Positions 34,001-45,800 of a stretch of DNA of 64,000 bases are shown here, one piece after another (the stretch's first letter is position 1; every line of letters starts with the position of its first letter). Below the pieces are notes generated by a model. The model had not been told where the DNA came from. It searched no databases and saw only the letters and a list, made by a program, of their open reading frames with translations. The DNA comes from Mycocentrospora acerina (Eukaryota; Ascomycota; Dothideomycetes; Pleosporales), in the NCBI GenBank assembly GCA_022701365.1, contig JAKUHH010000064.1, positions 1 to 64,000 of the forward strand, in the 5' to 3' direction. Made by a program: the position numbers and the translations under genes.

Positions 34001-35697
34001 TACCCGACCTTAAAGAGGAGTCGCATGAGGATTCGAGTCTTAATACAAGTGCTAGTAACCTCAAAAATTCGAACTTCCGATTTCCTTTTGGAGCTTCATG
34101 TGGTGTGCCAGCGTCGGTCGACGATGGGTTCCTATTCCCGAGGACGTCGTCGGTAGGCTCGCATCGCCATAGCGTCGTTGGCCGAACTGGCGGTCTACCC
34201 TCAATGCAATTCAGTCAGATGAATTTGTTCGATAAACTCGCTGAAGAGTTGGGTCTTCGTATGTCGCGTTCGACAGACGTTGTCCGGATTAATGCGCCGG
34301 AGATGGACGAGCAGCGGCCAGTATCGGCTGGGAGGTTTCGTAAGAAGTACCGCAGCTTTGTTGCTAAACCGGATAAGTCTCAACAGCCTGACGAGGATTC
34401 ACAGCATAGCAAACTAACTGGTTTCACTACCTACAAGCTACCGAGTCTACCTGGGAAGTTGAAGCTAATGTCAGAAATTGATCAGCTAACTATTCCGTCG
34501 GTTGGCGGCCTCACACAGCGCATCTCAGAGATTCTACCTTCGCTGAGAGATTACTACCAGAACGGTGAACCAAATGAGTTTCCTGCAGAGGATGCCATAA
34601 TGGAACATGCATTGGAGGAGGTACACAAGATAGACAGGCCATCACAGAAACGCTCATCGGCTCGCCTGCGACCCATGCCCGGTTCTCCACATATGGTTGT
34701 TATTGAGGATGCACTTTATGAGGAACTCGCAGGCAAAGAAAAGGAGAGGGTTGGTAATGGTTTTGAGGATCACTGTGCAAGTGCGGCAGATTCTGGCTCT
34801 GGAAACGACAGAAAGAGAAGTTACAACGAGGACAGCGTTGCCATTACGCCAACGAGCAGCATCACCCCTATAGCCAAACTCAAAGCTCCGTCTGCTGTTC
34901 TTCTGCGTCCTCGATCTTTTACGGTTGGCGGTTGTCACGATATACATGCCTCAGTTGAATCTGCCTTGTCTACGAAGAGATCATTGGGATCATTTATTTC
35001 CACGCCTACAGCAACCGATACGCGTCCGTGGAATTCAGACAAGAATTACCCTTGGGCCACCTCATCCTTTTACTCGGTCAACATTTCACTGCCACTCCCA
35101 ATGGTGACTAGGCATTCGCCTCGACCTGGCCCGTCACACCTACGAAACACGCTCTCGGGCACGTCAACAGCAACCTTCACATCAACACGTACTCCAACTG
35201 CCTCGCCGTTCGGTTCCGCACATATGTCTAATGCACAAACACTTCAGTCTCACCGCTTCAGCATCTTCGGTTGCAATAGCGATGTAAGCCATGCCGCAGG
35301 TGAACGCTACCCCACATCTGCGCTAACTCCACCAACTGCAATCTTCCGTGACCATTTTTCTGCATCAGATACGTCTGATGATGAGGCTGATCTCACCACT
35401 ACACGCAAGAGTAAATTCAAGCTTCGCAATCGTTTTTCGTCTGCTCGTGCGCCTGAACATGGCACTTTCAATACCATCGCCACTCCAAACCACAACTCCA
35501 TGACATCGATCCAGGACGAGGGTTGTACCTTCAACACCACCAACAACCGTCACACGTTTCGCGACGCGGAGGGTATGCCCACTGCAAAGTACCACCAGCA
35601 CCGAATTCTCACTCTTTGTCGTCGTTGGTGGCGCAAGGGAAGTGTTTTGTTTCGCAGCATCTCTTCGCGCCACAAGAACTTGACAAAGAATGCCTAA
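31066..35697 (+). CDS. Large Ser-rich, mostly disordered protein of unknown function
   Basis: 1543 aa in one exon from the ATG at 31066 (an in-frame ATG at 31003 lies in the leader and is less likely). No named domain recognised. The first 350 residues are Ser/Arg-rich and disordered (many RS and SP pairs, possible phosphorylation sites). A near-repeat of SFKSCTD occurs twice, 33 residues apart, followed by a weaker SVKTLKET copy (32905-33065). The segment about 34201-34740 has the best folding potential: LFDKLAEELGLRMSR, KLPSLPGKLKLMSEIDQLTIPSVGGLTQRI, EDAIMEHALEEVHKI. The C-terminus has Arg-rich helices (LCRRWWRKGS). No signal peptide or clear membrane span. Probably a conserved Pezizomycotina regulator or scaffold; this is inference. 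Confidence 0.75.
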   Translation: MLSERDPNGGMSGRNSRTSNLSGMTRSIHKQGVGASKQQDFISSVGGPGVMSMLRTSTEMGNLAGLTSDLSGISNVLRPLNRKGASSRLSTASSMSGTSSHASRHHRQYPSSSSAVRRSTTREPQYVADTLSPTVMNIPVSSPLIPIHSMRSRDRDSGRSLSMTHTMQPTFRLSSNRSLGSLRGRDHPPRSRSPYHYPTRLRRPPYRPVSPASSDVTGTHPRRFHRSHSSHGQPHNSGQMRLRIPSDASIGHQEKMHVMPHHSSRNRSTAFYNGWHSDIPPVPPLFHHHMAIENARLVRKSAKGSFSSGSINLRTNSDAPSSDSPSPPTPKDALSSMEVLISPTDNYMAIDTMNGVLKENPVHRPSYYDYSEQFEREQFAEPEMAMVPVRFTQHIKTIHEERGIAKPNPSEHVIGIKNIKELTRSELSSVIELPASPVARRITRDLILQALDPGSTTDVEVSARLAAVKGGIGLADLDLTAGSHVDEESSNPPLPLQDRKELHHSILSQTGSSAINSSTMDFAIQYSIPMVTGTHLDNVPRPADGTLSDSPSGPGASTEDGMSDLIGGYQYSESKQEDDGVPDYQPARVYAGEPGRHLESTRSQHAQNSSDEQSFKSCTDIPEPSSPERKSNDQDARSFKSCTDVLTEQKPSETRSDTHSVKTLKETLEPNCISVFPPSTFREIGRSNLNFLTKQSFSEMALTRPAPTGILEPYARQYEPNLSTASSKLRISSKSNIKLGPVSVSASSPTLGMTQQSPVVSPRETSSSKEAQCSKDMATYLMRRFIPMSFTVGRKVTEEDGTAKSENNNAPTFGEPPHLPPGPNDLASSSHMSLEAVKTPEVALNQQHSISRKQKEARIPFKECNPLETSHVSPALAIHRYSSSSPAPCIAEASSIYSPQGSSVRSRVQSSPAGVPMPSKQNHRDSHTTTHLVWHGHKSLKVPINLVSESHVPLSNTQEDTTTDLRLSAYKYQTPLHYLPDLKEESHEDSSLNTSASNLKNSNFRFPFGASCGVPASVDDGFLFPRTSSVGSHRHSVVGRTGGLPSMQFSQMNLFDKLAEELGLRMSRSTDVVRINAPEMDEQRPVSAGRFRKKYRSFVAKPDKSQQPDEDSQHSKLTGFTTYKLPSLPGKLKLMSEIDQLTIPSVGGLTQRISEILPSLRDYYQNGEPNEFPAEDAIMEHALEEVHKIDRPSQKRSSARLRPMPGSPHMVVIEDALYEELAGKEKERVGNGFEDHCASAADSGSGNDRKRSYNEDSVAITPTSSITPIAKLKAPSAVLLRPRSFTVGGCHDIHASVESALSTKRSLGSFISTPTATDTRPWNSDKNYPWATSSFYSVNISLPLPMVTRHSPRPGPSHLRNTLSGTSTATFTSTRTPTASPFGSAHMSNAQTLQSHRFSIFGCNSDVSHAAGERYPTSALTPPTAIFRDHFSASDTSDDEADLTTTRKSKFKLRNRFSSARAPEHGTFNTIATPNHNSMTSIQDEGCTFNTTNNRHTFRDAEGMPTAKYHQHRILTLCRRWWRKGSVLFRSISSRHKNLTKNA

Positions 35698-38600
35698 ATT
35701 CTTCCCAATATGCCTCATATGATCTCTCCTTCCCACCCCCTGACGTGCCCAATTCTTTTCTCCGCCTTCGACCCCGCCCGCAAGCCCTGCTATGACCGCT
35801 CCTCCGAGTCTCCGCCGGGCCGCCCGCCAGGGCTAAGGTCTATACCACAGCAACATTTATTGCTCCGTAGCTTACTGCTGTAGTTTTTGCTGTTTTTCGT
35901 TGGTGGGTGGATGACAAGATGATTGGAAGTAAATGATAACTGTACTAAGTTTAATCGATGATATGACAATGTACTAGTACGTATCCGATGTTTATGTAGT
36001 TGCTCGAGTAGCTTTTTAAAAACAGATAGCTGATATCAAGTTCTGAAAATCTATGATAATATTTTTTTATGCTCGTTGGACGCTAGCGTGGTGCGTTCTT
36101 GTATTTTGCATTTGCTTTGTTGGGTATTTACATCTCGGATGGTTGTGGAGAGACAGGACAAGGTGAATATTGAAAAGGCGTAAATTGTGTGACGTTTATG
36201 AGAAAGGAAGTAAGAGAATGAAGGTTACGATGCTATAGTGGAGAAGATGGTTGGGGGTGTGAGTGTTTATGCAGCATACAAAGTGGTGGGGTCAATGTAG
36301 TGTTGCGCGTATTGGAGAATTGTCGGGTGAAGATTATGTAAACGGGGTATGGTGTTTTGCGTATATGTGTGTAGATTATGAGATTATGACGGGAGGAAGT
36401 AAGAGTAAATCAAGTAATCTGATTAGATAGATGCATCAAGGCGTTCAACGCAAGAAGGTAGAATCAATGTCAAATGGAGCTTGAGGACTTTACTTTGATT
36501 ATACTGGTGTTCAAGAGACATGTAAAAACCACAACGATGCTTTTTTATGATAGGTTTTGAATTGATACCAATTTCCGTGGCATATTTATGGTTACTCTCT
36601 CTGAGGGATATATCAAGTTGGTTTTGACCATGGACAGTCTAAGACGACTTGATGGGTATTGTGTATTCAAGTACTCTGTGTGCAAGTGTTCTATTGCTAC
36701 TCAGACCTGGTAGGGGATTCAATCAGTCAGCCACGCGTAAAGTTGCGTGACTGTAAGGCTGCAAAAGTAGTAATAACCAATGATTCGAAATCTAGGGGTT
36801 TCGAAACGACGGCCTGGTGTTGGACAAGAATCCAATTTTCTAATTGGCAGACTCTACTACATTTCGGCATGTGAAATACAGCCTCCTTGCATAGTAACTC
36901 AACATCGGATCGACTGATGCAAGTGTCTCCCTCTGATTATCAATTCCTGCAGGTCTGTTCCTATCCGTCTCGATTAATCAGTGTAGTCGGCCAATATACA
37001 GATGAATTGTAAACACGTGTTGTGCGGTTAGTCTATTTCAAATCAGTCTTGTTTCCATCTTCAACTTGCTTCATCTTTAGCTATACAGCGGACTTGGATA
37101 TGAATTCGGTTCGTGATCATCTGGGGCCTAGGTATTGCTGAAGCTCAAACATGTGAGCTCTCAAAGGACGCGAAAATGAAACGATGCTCTGTTTCGTGAA
37201 GCCGTATTTTATTTCGATCAGTACTCTACGAAAGATTACCGGGCTATACGCGGCGGACAGGGCTACTTCATACAGGACTGCTGATGCCCCGGCATATCCC
37301 TAGCTCCATGGAATTTTTCAAGGGTAGTTTTCTTACAAAGTGACATCTACTGCATTGATATTTAGGTTGCCTTCAATAGCATGTAACATATATTTATTTC
37401 CTATTGAGATGGAAGGGGTGATCTCTCTGTGCCGTTGGATGAATAGGAATTGCCGAGTGTGGACAGCAAAGAGCACTTCGGCCTATTTTGTTTAGATATC
37501 TGAGGTTTTTTTCATTACATGTACATTCTCGTTTTCAAAACAAGAACGTATGACCACTAATGAGGGCCGGAATTGCTAAGCTGGCTGAGCTGACGCCAGC
37601 ACTTGGTCGTCTGCGCTTTCCTGCAATGAACAAGTTCTACTGATGAGACGTCAACTTGAAATGTTCACAATCTAAATCACGCCAGAAAGGCCGGGCTTTA
37701 TTTCCTGACGGGAAGGCAATATGGACTCGGAATAACCTGTCGGAGGAACCATGCTTGGTGAGCATTGATCACTTGAGATACATTTAGAGAACACTACCTC
37801 GGCAATGCAGGATAATTTTTTTTGCAGTCTGTATTCGAGTATTCTATGTCGTAGCTGTGTAATTTTAATTTGCGATATGGACCTTGCTCGCACCATCCGA
37901 TTTGCTGGCTTACCTGAACTACACCAGTTTATTTCCGGGGTGCCAGTTTAATACATCGATAGTACAACTGCTGTAAAGCAGCAACTACGTATCACCATAG
38001 CGCTGCTTGATTCAGTTAAATATGGTTGCGTGAATGTTGTAATTGCGATGGAAGCCCAGATCGAGCATGGCAACGACTGCGTCACATGCATCCACAAAGA
38101 CACGGTCGGAGTGGAGACGTTGAGATAAAGACCCAGTATAGCTAACCGATATCTGCGCTGAATAACAGAGTACGATTGACGGATAACGCGAACAGATCGT
38201 TGATGTCGGGTTATTCAGGTACGAAGGTGAATGTGTAACTTGACGTCATGCCGTACCACTTGAGTTGGGTATCGTACACGGACGAGGCCCACCTGGCGTA
38301 CTTCCGAAGAAACTCGGGAGATCAGCATCGACGATGGAATAATCACAACACATACACACCTGCCATAGATATCTAGATGCTAATTCCTTTCGGGACTCTT
38401 ACCAAAGAAAAATATCCAATCATCGTGTTCTACGAAACCTAAACTAGGATTATGGGAAAGTTGCTGGCGCAGTAATGCCGATGCACGCCCATGGTGTGCG
38501 CCAATAAAGATAGTGGATGCAACTATGTCGGACAGGGAGGGCCACAATTGGCCACAGACGGAGATGATTGACTGTATAGCTCGATTTTTGAAACCGATTT

Positions 38601-39842
38601 GAGTTTAATATTGGTTCGGTCAACAACGACCGAGACCGACTCGAGGTGCCGAAGCTTGTTTTTTTTAAGCCGAACTATATGCAAGTTGCTGATGTGTACA
38701 ATTAGTCCCAACATCTAATGTTATCACGGAGTTTTTATGTGACGTGTACGCTTGGATTCTTGTGAAGGAGCGAGCGAATGGCCGAAGGAGTGGAGCATGA
38801 GCAGGTTGTCAAGAAACTGGTGGTCACGCATCTCGACAACCTAAACATTCAGTATTAAACGCTAGTTAGAAATTAAAAATAAATGCAGCAAACTAGTAAG
38901 GGAAAACATCGGGTCACAATTCAACGCCGCGTCTCGTCACAACCGATGAGATATCAAAGATTCGATCCAGAAATATTCCTTAACCTTTTAAGAGTTAGGT
39001 GCAGTAGAAAGTCATAGACCTAGAATACGTCATTAGTCTCTGACCGTTGTCTTGTACTTTTCAAAATCAAATTTACATGTACTTATTCAGCACGAGATTG
39101 CGACATACCAACGTCGTTGGCAACGTTTAACAGAAATCAGCATCAAACCCACACACGAGTATGGCAAGATCCCTTCACCATCAAGTTGGGAGCGGAGTGT
39201 CTATTCAACAGGGAGTCAATGCGATGTTATGGAAATAAATTTGTAGCACTTTGTTGGTCTGCTTAGCCTGTTCAAAAGCGGTGACAATACAATCCGTAGA
39301 GATTCTTACTAAAGGGAGCAACTAGCCCTTGTGTTTGCAATTCAGATTGAATGTTGAACCTTGAAGCTTGCTGATTTTGAGCGCGGTTCCTACAAGCTAT
39401 CACTCACTCGGCTAATATGCACGAAGAACGAGACTGTGCTTACGAACATTACCCAACGTAAAAATTGCGCGTACCTCTGATAGAGTACACTGTAGCATTT
39501 GGTAATTCGACCTACGATCGAAAGAATAATTGGTAAGATCTGGAGCTCCCAGAATGCATAATTGTTCAATGACGAGGTTTTAAGTGCTGTATCTCATTGT
39601 CTTTTAAATGTCAGCATGTCAAGGAAATTCCATTTGATAGGTAGTAGCTCTCGTCTCTTCGAAAATAACAATAGATTGATGCGACAATAGATGAGAAGAC
39701 TACGAAGTAATGTGGTAATGTACATTCTACGCCTATAGGGTGCATGCTACAATCATAGTGCTTTCTCAATCATGCTAAATGGAAAGTGGAATAACATTGC
39801 CTAGTGGGGTTGGTCGAACCGACCAAGTCCGTCGTCCTGTGT
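35698..39842. other. 4.1 kb without a recognised gene
   Basis: No open frame above about 75 codons and no domain signal on either strand. Base composition is only slightly AT-rich and unlike the block at 1-5280, so this is not an obvious RIP island. No tRNA or tandem repeat was found by eye. It could hold untranslated RNA or regulatory DNA, but I have no positive evidence. Confidence 0.5.
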
Positions 39843-40886
39843 CTACCATCCTCTGTACACAATCTTGCTCCCATACTTCTCTCCTTTCTTGAGAACCGTC
39901 ATAGATCTGTATTCTGGAACATTAATGGCATTTACATAACGACTGGGTTCCACGCAGAATCCTGATCTTACACCTCTTGCTGGGAGATCCTCGACTGCTG
40001 GCACGTCGATGTATTTGCCAGTATAAAACTGGAATCCAGGTTCGGTCGTCGAGATCTCAAGATGAATGTTACTATCCGGGTGATAGAAGGATGCTACCTT
40101 CTGTAGGGGGGATGAGCGGGTATCTATCGGCACGCTTTTGGGGTCGGTATTGACAACAAAGCAGTCATCAATATCGGGCTTCTCCTCGCCTAGAGTGAAT
40201 GTAGTCTGGGGACTGACACCAGGGTACTCTTCGATAGGTCCAGTAGGGATGCCTCCTCCGTCAACCACCTGGTACTTGTTTGTGATCAAACTCACTTCTG
40301 TACCAGCAATGGTGGGCTTCCCGGTAAGGTTGAAATAACTACGGATCATGTTAGCGCCACTCCCGTCAACACGATACTACGCTTACCTGTGATTTGTCAT
40401 GTTGATGGCAGTTTCCTCCACCTCATCGCCGATCAACTCTGCTTCGTACTCGATGTACAGTACCTCTTGCTGCACACCGTTGATTTCTTCTTTTTCTTGC
40501 ACGTACCACACTCGCACTTCCACAGTACCAGGATAGCCTTCTTCACCGTCCGCGCTGATGTACTTGAAGAAGGTAGCATTTTTGCCGTCTCGTTCTACGG
40601 TAGATGGACCTTCGAAAACTCGCTTCCCCCAACCTTCAATTCCGCCATGAAGAGAGTTTGGTCCATTGTTGATTGGTAGCTGATAAGAAGTTCCATTCAA
40701 GTCAGTAATGTTTCCGTTTGCGACCCGGTTTGCGATGCGGCCAATCGTCTCTCCAAAGTATGGAGAATTGAATTGCTTGTATAATTCTGCACTGGGAAAC
40801 CCCTGCACAATATTCACGCCATTGACTTTGAAACTCTGTATAATGGCGCCGAGAGGCAGAAATGTGAAAGCATTTGCTGAAGACAT
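39843..40886 (-). CDS. Aldose 1-epimerase (galactose mutarotase family)
   Basis: Two exons on the minus strand: 40886-40387 and 40338-39843; 331 aa. Interconverts alpha and beta anomers of galactose or glucose in sugar catabolism. Visible family features: GETIGRIANRVANG near residue 45, NSLHGG with the first active-site His, MTNHSYFNLTG with the catalytic His (created exactly by the 48-nt intron), and a C-terminal GFCVEPSRYVNAIN with the catalytic Glu. There is no signal peptide, so a cytosolic place is likely. It has no sugar-utilisation genes next to it in this window. Confidence 0.92.
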
Positions 40887-41798
40887 GTTGCGCGGTACCT
40901 AGGTAAAGTGGCTTCGTCTCGTGATGGATTTGGCGTTTCAGTCTGCATACTACAATTAGCTTCATGTACAAAGTAAATTGTCGGTGTACCATGTGGCTGT
41001 TGCTCTCCTCACTTTTGTCGTGTTTGACAACGGATGGATCGACAGATCATCATGACTGTACCAGGGTTTGGACAAGTGCGGGGTGATCACATTTTACAAG
41101 AACATTGAAAACTTACTAGACGATCAGTTTGCGCTGTATATGTGATCTGCGCCCTAAAGTAAATGAAGGAAAGAGTATCTCAAGTAGGAGAGAAAATTGA
41201 AAATCAAATAAAGTCATCGAGAAGACCCATACTTATTAGCCTAAATGGTGCGGAGTACATTGTTTCTCTCGGCTCATGAGCTTCCAGAATTATGGGGTAT
41301 GGAGTCCGACTAGAGCGCGTAGGATGCCTAACTCAGGTATGCCACTGACTGCTAGATTGATGAGACGTTGTGGGGTCAAACGTAGGCGGGAGCGTACAGT
41401 ACTCCTTCTCGCTGTTGTTCCGCATCATGACTAATACAAAACCTCACAGCCAGCTACAAGCTCTCCAATTTTCATCACCAAGAATGTTCAACGACGAGGA
41501 AATGAAGATTTGCATGTTGATTGATTCCTTCCTTCAATCACTACTTATAGTACAACCCGTTCTACAATTCCTGTGCGCATTATGCGGCGCGAATTTTGGA
41601 GCAGCCCACCGGACGTGACACGCTTCTCAGCTGCATCTTTATGTCAAAGCAAAAAAAAGACCCCTAGACTACCATGGTATCAGAAACAAGAAATAAGGTC
41701 GATGCCCAAATGATAACGCCAATTACCAATTATTGGTCCGAACGCCGTATGTGAGATTATGCAACAATTGCGCGTAATATGAACCGGTCCAATCATTG
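40887..41798. other. Intergenic, nothing recognised
   Basis: 0.9 kb containing the promoter of the epimerase gene (left end) and the 3' flank of the transcription factor gene (right end). A CCAAT-type ATTGGT word lies near 41731-41736. No other feature seen. Confidence 0.4.
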
Positions 41799-42825
41799 TC
41801 AAGCACCAACCGGATTTTGGATAAAGTTGCTAAAGTCGAGATCGGTGATATTGTTCCAGTCCGGCATAATGGGATCAGCATTGTCCAACACCATTGGTTC
41901 GATCATTACGGCTTGGTCGTAATTGAAGCTGTCGAATCCATACATAGGTTTACTGTAGTCCACCATTCCGTCAATCATTGTCGAGTCATTAAGCCATGTC
42001 GCTCGCGAAAGAGACAAAGGATCCAACGTGCCCGTGTTCACAAATGCCGGCGATGCTGCAAGAGGTTCTTGTTTTATGCGAGATATGGGTGATGCGATTT
42101 GGGATTGCATGAGGAACGGACTGTTCATGGATGGCGGTGTCGGAGGTGCTTGATTGCGTATGAATGGTTCGTTGAAGAGTAATGGTGGTGTAATAGGGGT
42201 ATTACTTTGGGATGGGGATATCGACGAGTGGCCATGCTCAGAGTCAGAACTCACAGACCCTCGCCTGTGGGTGAATGGAGCCCCGTTTTCCACCAACTTT
42301 TGTTGCATGCGATGGCAATCCTCCTCAAAGCCTTCGTGTACACTGTTGTGGTCGTTGGAAGAATGTAGCAGGTCGAGTCGCTCGAGGATGTCGTGTGTGA
42401 GAGGGTGGCCGCCGGAAGCTTCGCGCAATGGTTGCCCTGGCCAAGCTTGCCCTGTTTGTAGCAGAGTGTAAAGTTCCCGAAGGCCAGCTACGAGTTGTGT
42501 CTGTTGTTGTTCAAGCATCTCAACGTACCTGGAACGGTCAGCAAATGCTTTTGGAAGATAGATGGCAGCAAGTTTCTTACCCCTTAGGATACACCTTGTC
42601 TTGTGACTTCTTCCTCTCTCCAAATACACAGATTGCATTATCGGCCTTACAACGACTACAAGGGCTGGCTCCATCACACTGACAGGGTTAGACGGCAGTA
42701 CATTGAATGTAGCCTAGAGCCAGACATACCTTTGATTTTTTTAAACGACAGCGATCGCAAGCTTTGCACACTCGCTTCCTGATGTTGTCTTGAGCCTCCA
42801 TTAAGCTCGATCTTCGAGAGGACAT
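41799..42825 (-). CDS. Zn(II)2Cys6 transcription factor
   Basis: Three exons on the minus strand: 42825-42730, 42678-42581, 42528-41799; 307 aa. The zinc cluster is split by intron 1 and matches the fungal consensus exactly: Cys23, Cys26, Cys33, Cys39, Cys42, Cys49 with spacing 2-6-5-2-6, in a basic CDRCRLKKSKC context. It is followed by VFGERKK, a KVYPKGYVEMLEQQQ linker and a short coiled coil at about 65-90. The rest is Ser/Pro-rich with an acidic, Asp/Asn-rich end (PDWNNITDLDFSNF) that looks like an activation region. No fungal-specific middle homology domain, and the protein is short. The linker resembles regulators annotated as fluffy-like (developmental); that is a weak guess. Target genes unknown. 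Confidence 0.9.
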
Positions 42826-45800
42826 GCAGCTAGGGGTAGTTTGTGCGTTTGGTGTCAAGTCACTGAAGTAGGTGATTCAGTCTAGGCAGTTCGAGATGGA
42901 TGATGCTCTATTAGGTTGGGAAAGGAGGAGGTGGTTGCAAGTTGGACTTATGAGCGAAACTGGGTTGGGATTCGCATAATGGATACGAGCCATAGCTTGG
43001 GATTATATCTATTCTCATCGAAGCAGCGCCTGTCGGACGTTCGGACAGTCTTGTCTCCTTCGGCCGCAGAGGCTTGGTAATAAACGGTATTAAATAATGG
43101 ACGCTAAAAGATGGGCCCCAAACCCACCGACCCCGTCGTCTTTCACAAGCACGTCCGATTACTTTAGTCGAGGGACAGGGTACACGGATTAGCGTCCTGC
43201 GGCATAGCACCTAGGCTTGGCAAATGCCTGTAACACCAGCACGGCATACGGAATGTGCCTAGGCTAACGAGCAGTATCTGGGCGCATTGCTAGACAATGG
43301 AAGAGCGGACAAAAAGCCGTGGTGCAGCCACACCTTGGTGTTCAGCCACACCATCGCGAACCGTTTCGGCTGCCGGCACCAAACATTTCCACGCCCGAAG
43401 TCTCGCGGACTAATCGCAGCGCGCGTCTATGCCTTCCGTCACGGGCGCATCCGCATTAGACACATGGGCTTTCCTCTTTTGGTCCTGAAATCGAGTTTTC
43501 GGCGTCATCATTATGAATCATGACCAGCGAAGCGATTCGGACTTGTTGTCGAACTTTAAGTTTAATCCCCGCGCTTCATCATCTCATCGGTCTAGGTCAA
43601 CATCGGCATGGCACCTTCTTCTATGTGCAAATACGGAGTCGCGTGCAGCACCCGCAACGCTTTAATACTACTGGCTCCCCATTTGCAAAAAAAGTGCAAA
43701 AGCCAAGTAAGCACGTTTCAAGGCATCATTGTCGAACATACCACATCACAACTGGCTTCGTCTATGAGAAGCGCTCACCTTACAAGGTCAGAAGGACTAA
43801 TTTACCATGCAGTACTTTTGATGATCTCGAAGGAAGGACCGATTATCACAATCTGCATCATTACCAATCATCATAGTAGAGTGTGCCGCTTATCGGTAGT
43901 TGAGTGATTGCTGACAAGTAGTCGTCAGAACACCACGCAAACATAACTCAGCACCTCTCCAGCCGCTTTTCTGCACCTCAAGACGTTGTTTGGTTGTTGA
44001 TCGCTTATTGCAACGCACGGCAGATGATGAAGGCTATCTAAGCTGGTAAGAATATGGGTTCGCTAGCTGTTAGGCGACATTGCATGGTGACTAATGCAAA
44101 AAAAAAACACGAAGAAACCTTGGCTCGCTTGTAAGCTGGATAGAAGTGAAGTCTTTACGCTACAGCACATCAGATGTGGCGTTGTGATTACATTGTCAAA
44201 GAAACTCACCTGTTGAAGTTGTCCTCACAAAAAACTCCTCATTCAGGCGTGCGTTTGGTTCTCCCAGTTAGGTGGGGGTACAGTAAGCACTTTCTTTATG
44301 GACGGGAAGTTGTGATCCACTCGAGTTGTCGTCAGACACAGTGGCTGAGAAGATTACCTTCGTATAGAGTTTCGGCACGTGTAAACAAGGCTTACTCATG
44401 CGACCGTTGGCACTTAACACCGAATACACTCAGCACGATGTGCCCCATTGAACATGCGGGTTGCAGTAGATTTCACCTTCGAGTTTTGACGCGTAACGTT
44501 CGTCAGCCACCTCAAACCACCTGTCAGCGTTCCAGGCAAGTGCCAAGTTTGTACATCTGATCGGTTTCGCTGGTCGAGGGCGCATTCAAACATGACCCAC
44601 GCAATTTTTACGCCGAATACGCCGTGATCCTTGCAACAAACCCCCTCTTGGCTGCGAAGACTCAAACTATGTAGCATCTCTTAATAACGGGACGCCATGT
44701 TTTCGGTCATTTTCTAACTGTAACTCTCCCTTCTTCGAGGGCCTTTGCAATATCATAATTTGCAGAGTCAGGGGCCTATTTCACGGCAGATAACACACGG
44801 CGGACGCTCGTAGGGAAAAACCCGAGCCCATGGAATTAGTTGTCAAGCCTCTCAAACTCTGAGGAATGGCCACCGCGAAATTGCCAAGCTGACATTGGTG
44901 TTGGCGGCCCATTTTCCCTCTTAGGTTTCGCATTATTACGCCGATACAAAGTCGCATGATCCAAGATTGTTATTCTCGCCTTAGCAGTTGATCGCGGTCC
45001 TACCGTGCAGCAGGAACGTGCAACTGGGCTGGAATTGCGAGTTGAATCATTCATGCGCAAGCTGGGATACAGGACATATCGCTGACAACACATCATCGGT
45101 CTGTGCCCCTACCGCTGCGCATCCCTGGCCGAAATTGCACAAGGGTGGACGGCAATCGTCAATACTCATTTTGCGAATCAGAGGGGGAGGAGAGTCTTGG
45201 TGCCATGAGTCGAGTCGCCCTCAGGCTGACTTGCGATTTGGACCTGGCAACTGCGAGGAACATGTACCATACGCGCATACCAGCTTAGCCATCGTATTAG
45301 GAGTGCTCTTATACGGCGAGGCAGTATCGCGCACCCGCCCACTCAAGAGCATGCGACAAGCAGGTTCCTTTGCTAATACGTTGTATGTGAGCGTTTCAGG
45401 AAGCGCCCCCGCCTTGGAATCCTTGGAAGGATTAAAAGTGGTGTCTTCGACGCTTGGTAGAAGGTCTACTGACATTCACAGCCTCAGAAGAAACGAGTAC
45501 GAATACGGAAAGAACATGTATGAAAACGACCCTGTCGAGCTAGGCCAGGGTGCTGGCATCCTCGGCGCTAGGGGGTTCCGCCTTCCGCTCCGAAGCCCTG
45601 TTCCTTTCGCGCTGTGACATTTCCGATGCCGAGAAGCTCAGGATCGATGTCTTTGCTAGCGTCCACCCCGTCGAGAGGAAGGGAGAAAAAAAAAGAGATC
45701 GACGGTCGCCGGCTGTAGGTGTTGACGATTCTTGTCAAGACCGTTTTCTTGTGTTTTTATTGGTGAGCGTCGATGGAAGCACAATGATGTCAATGCATGA

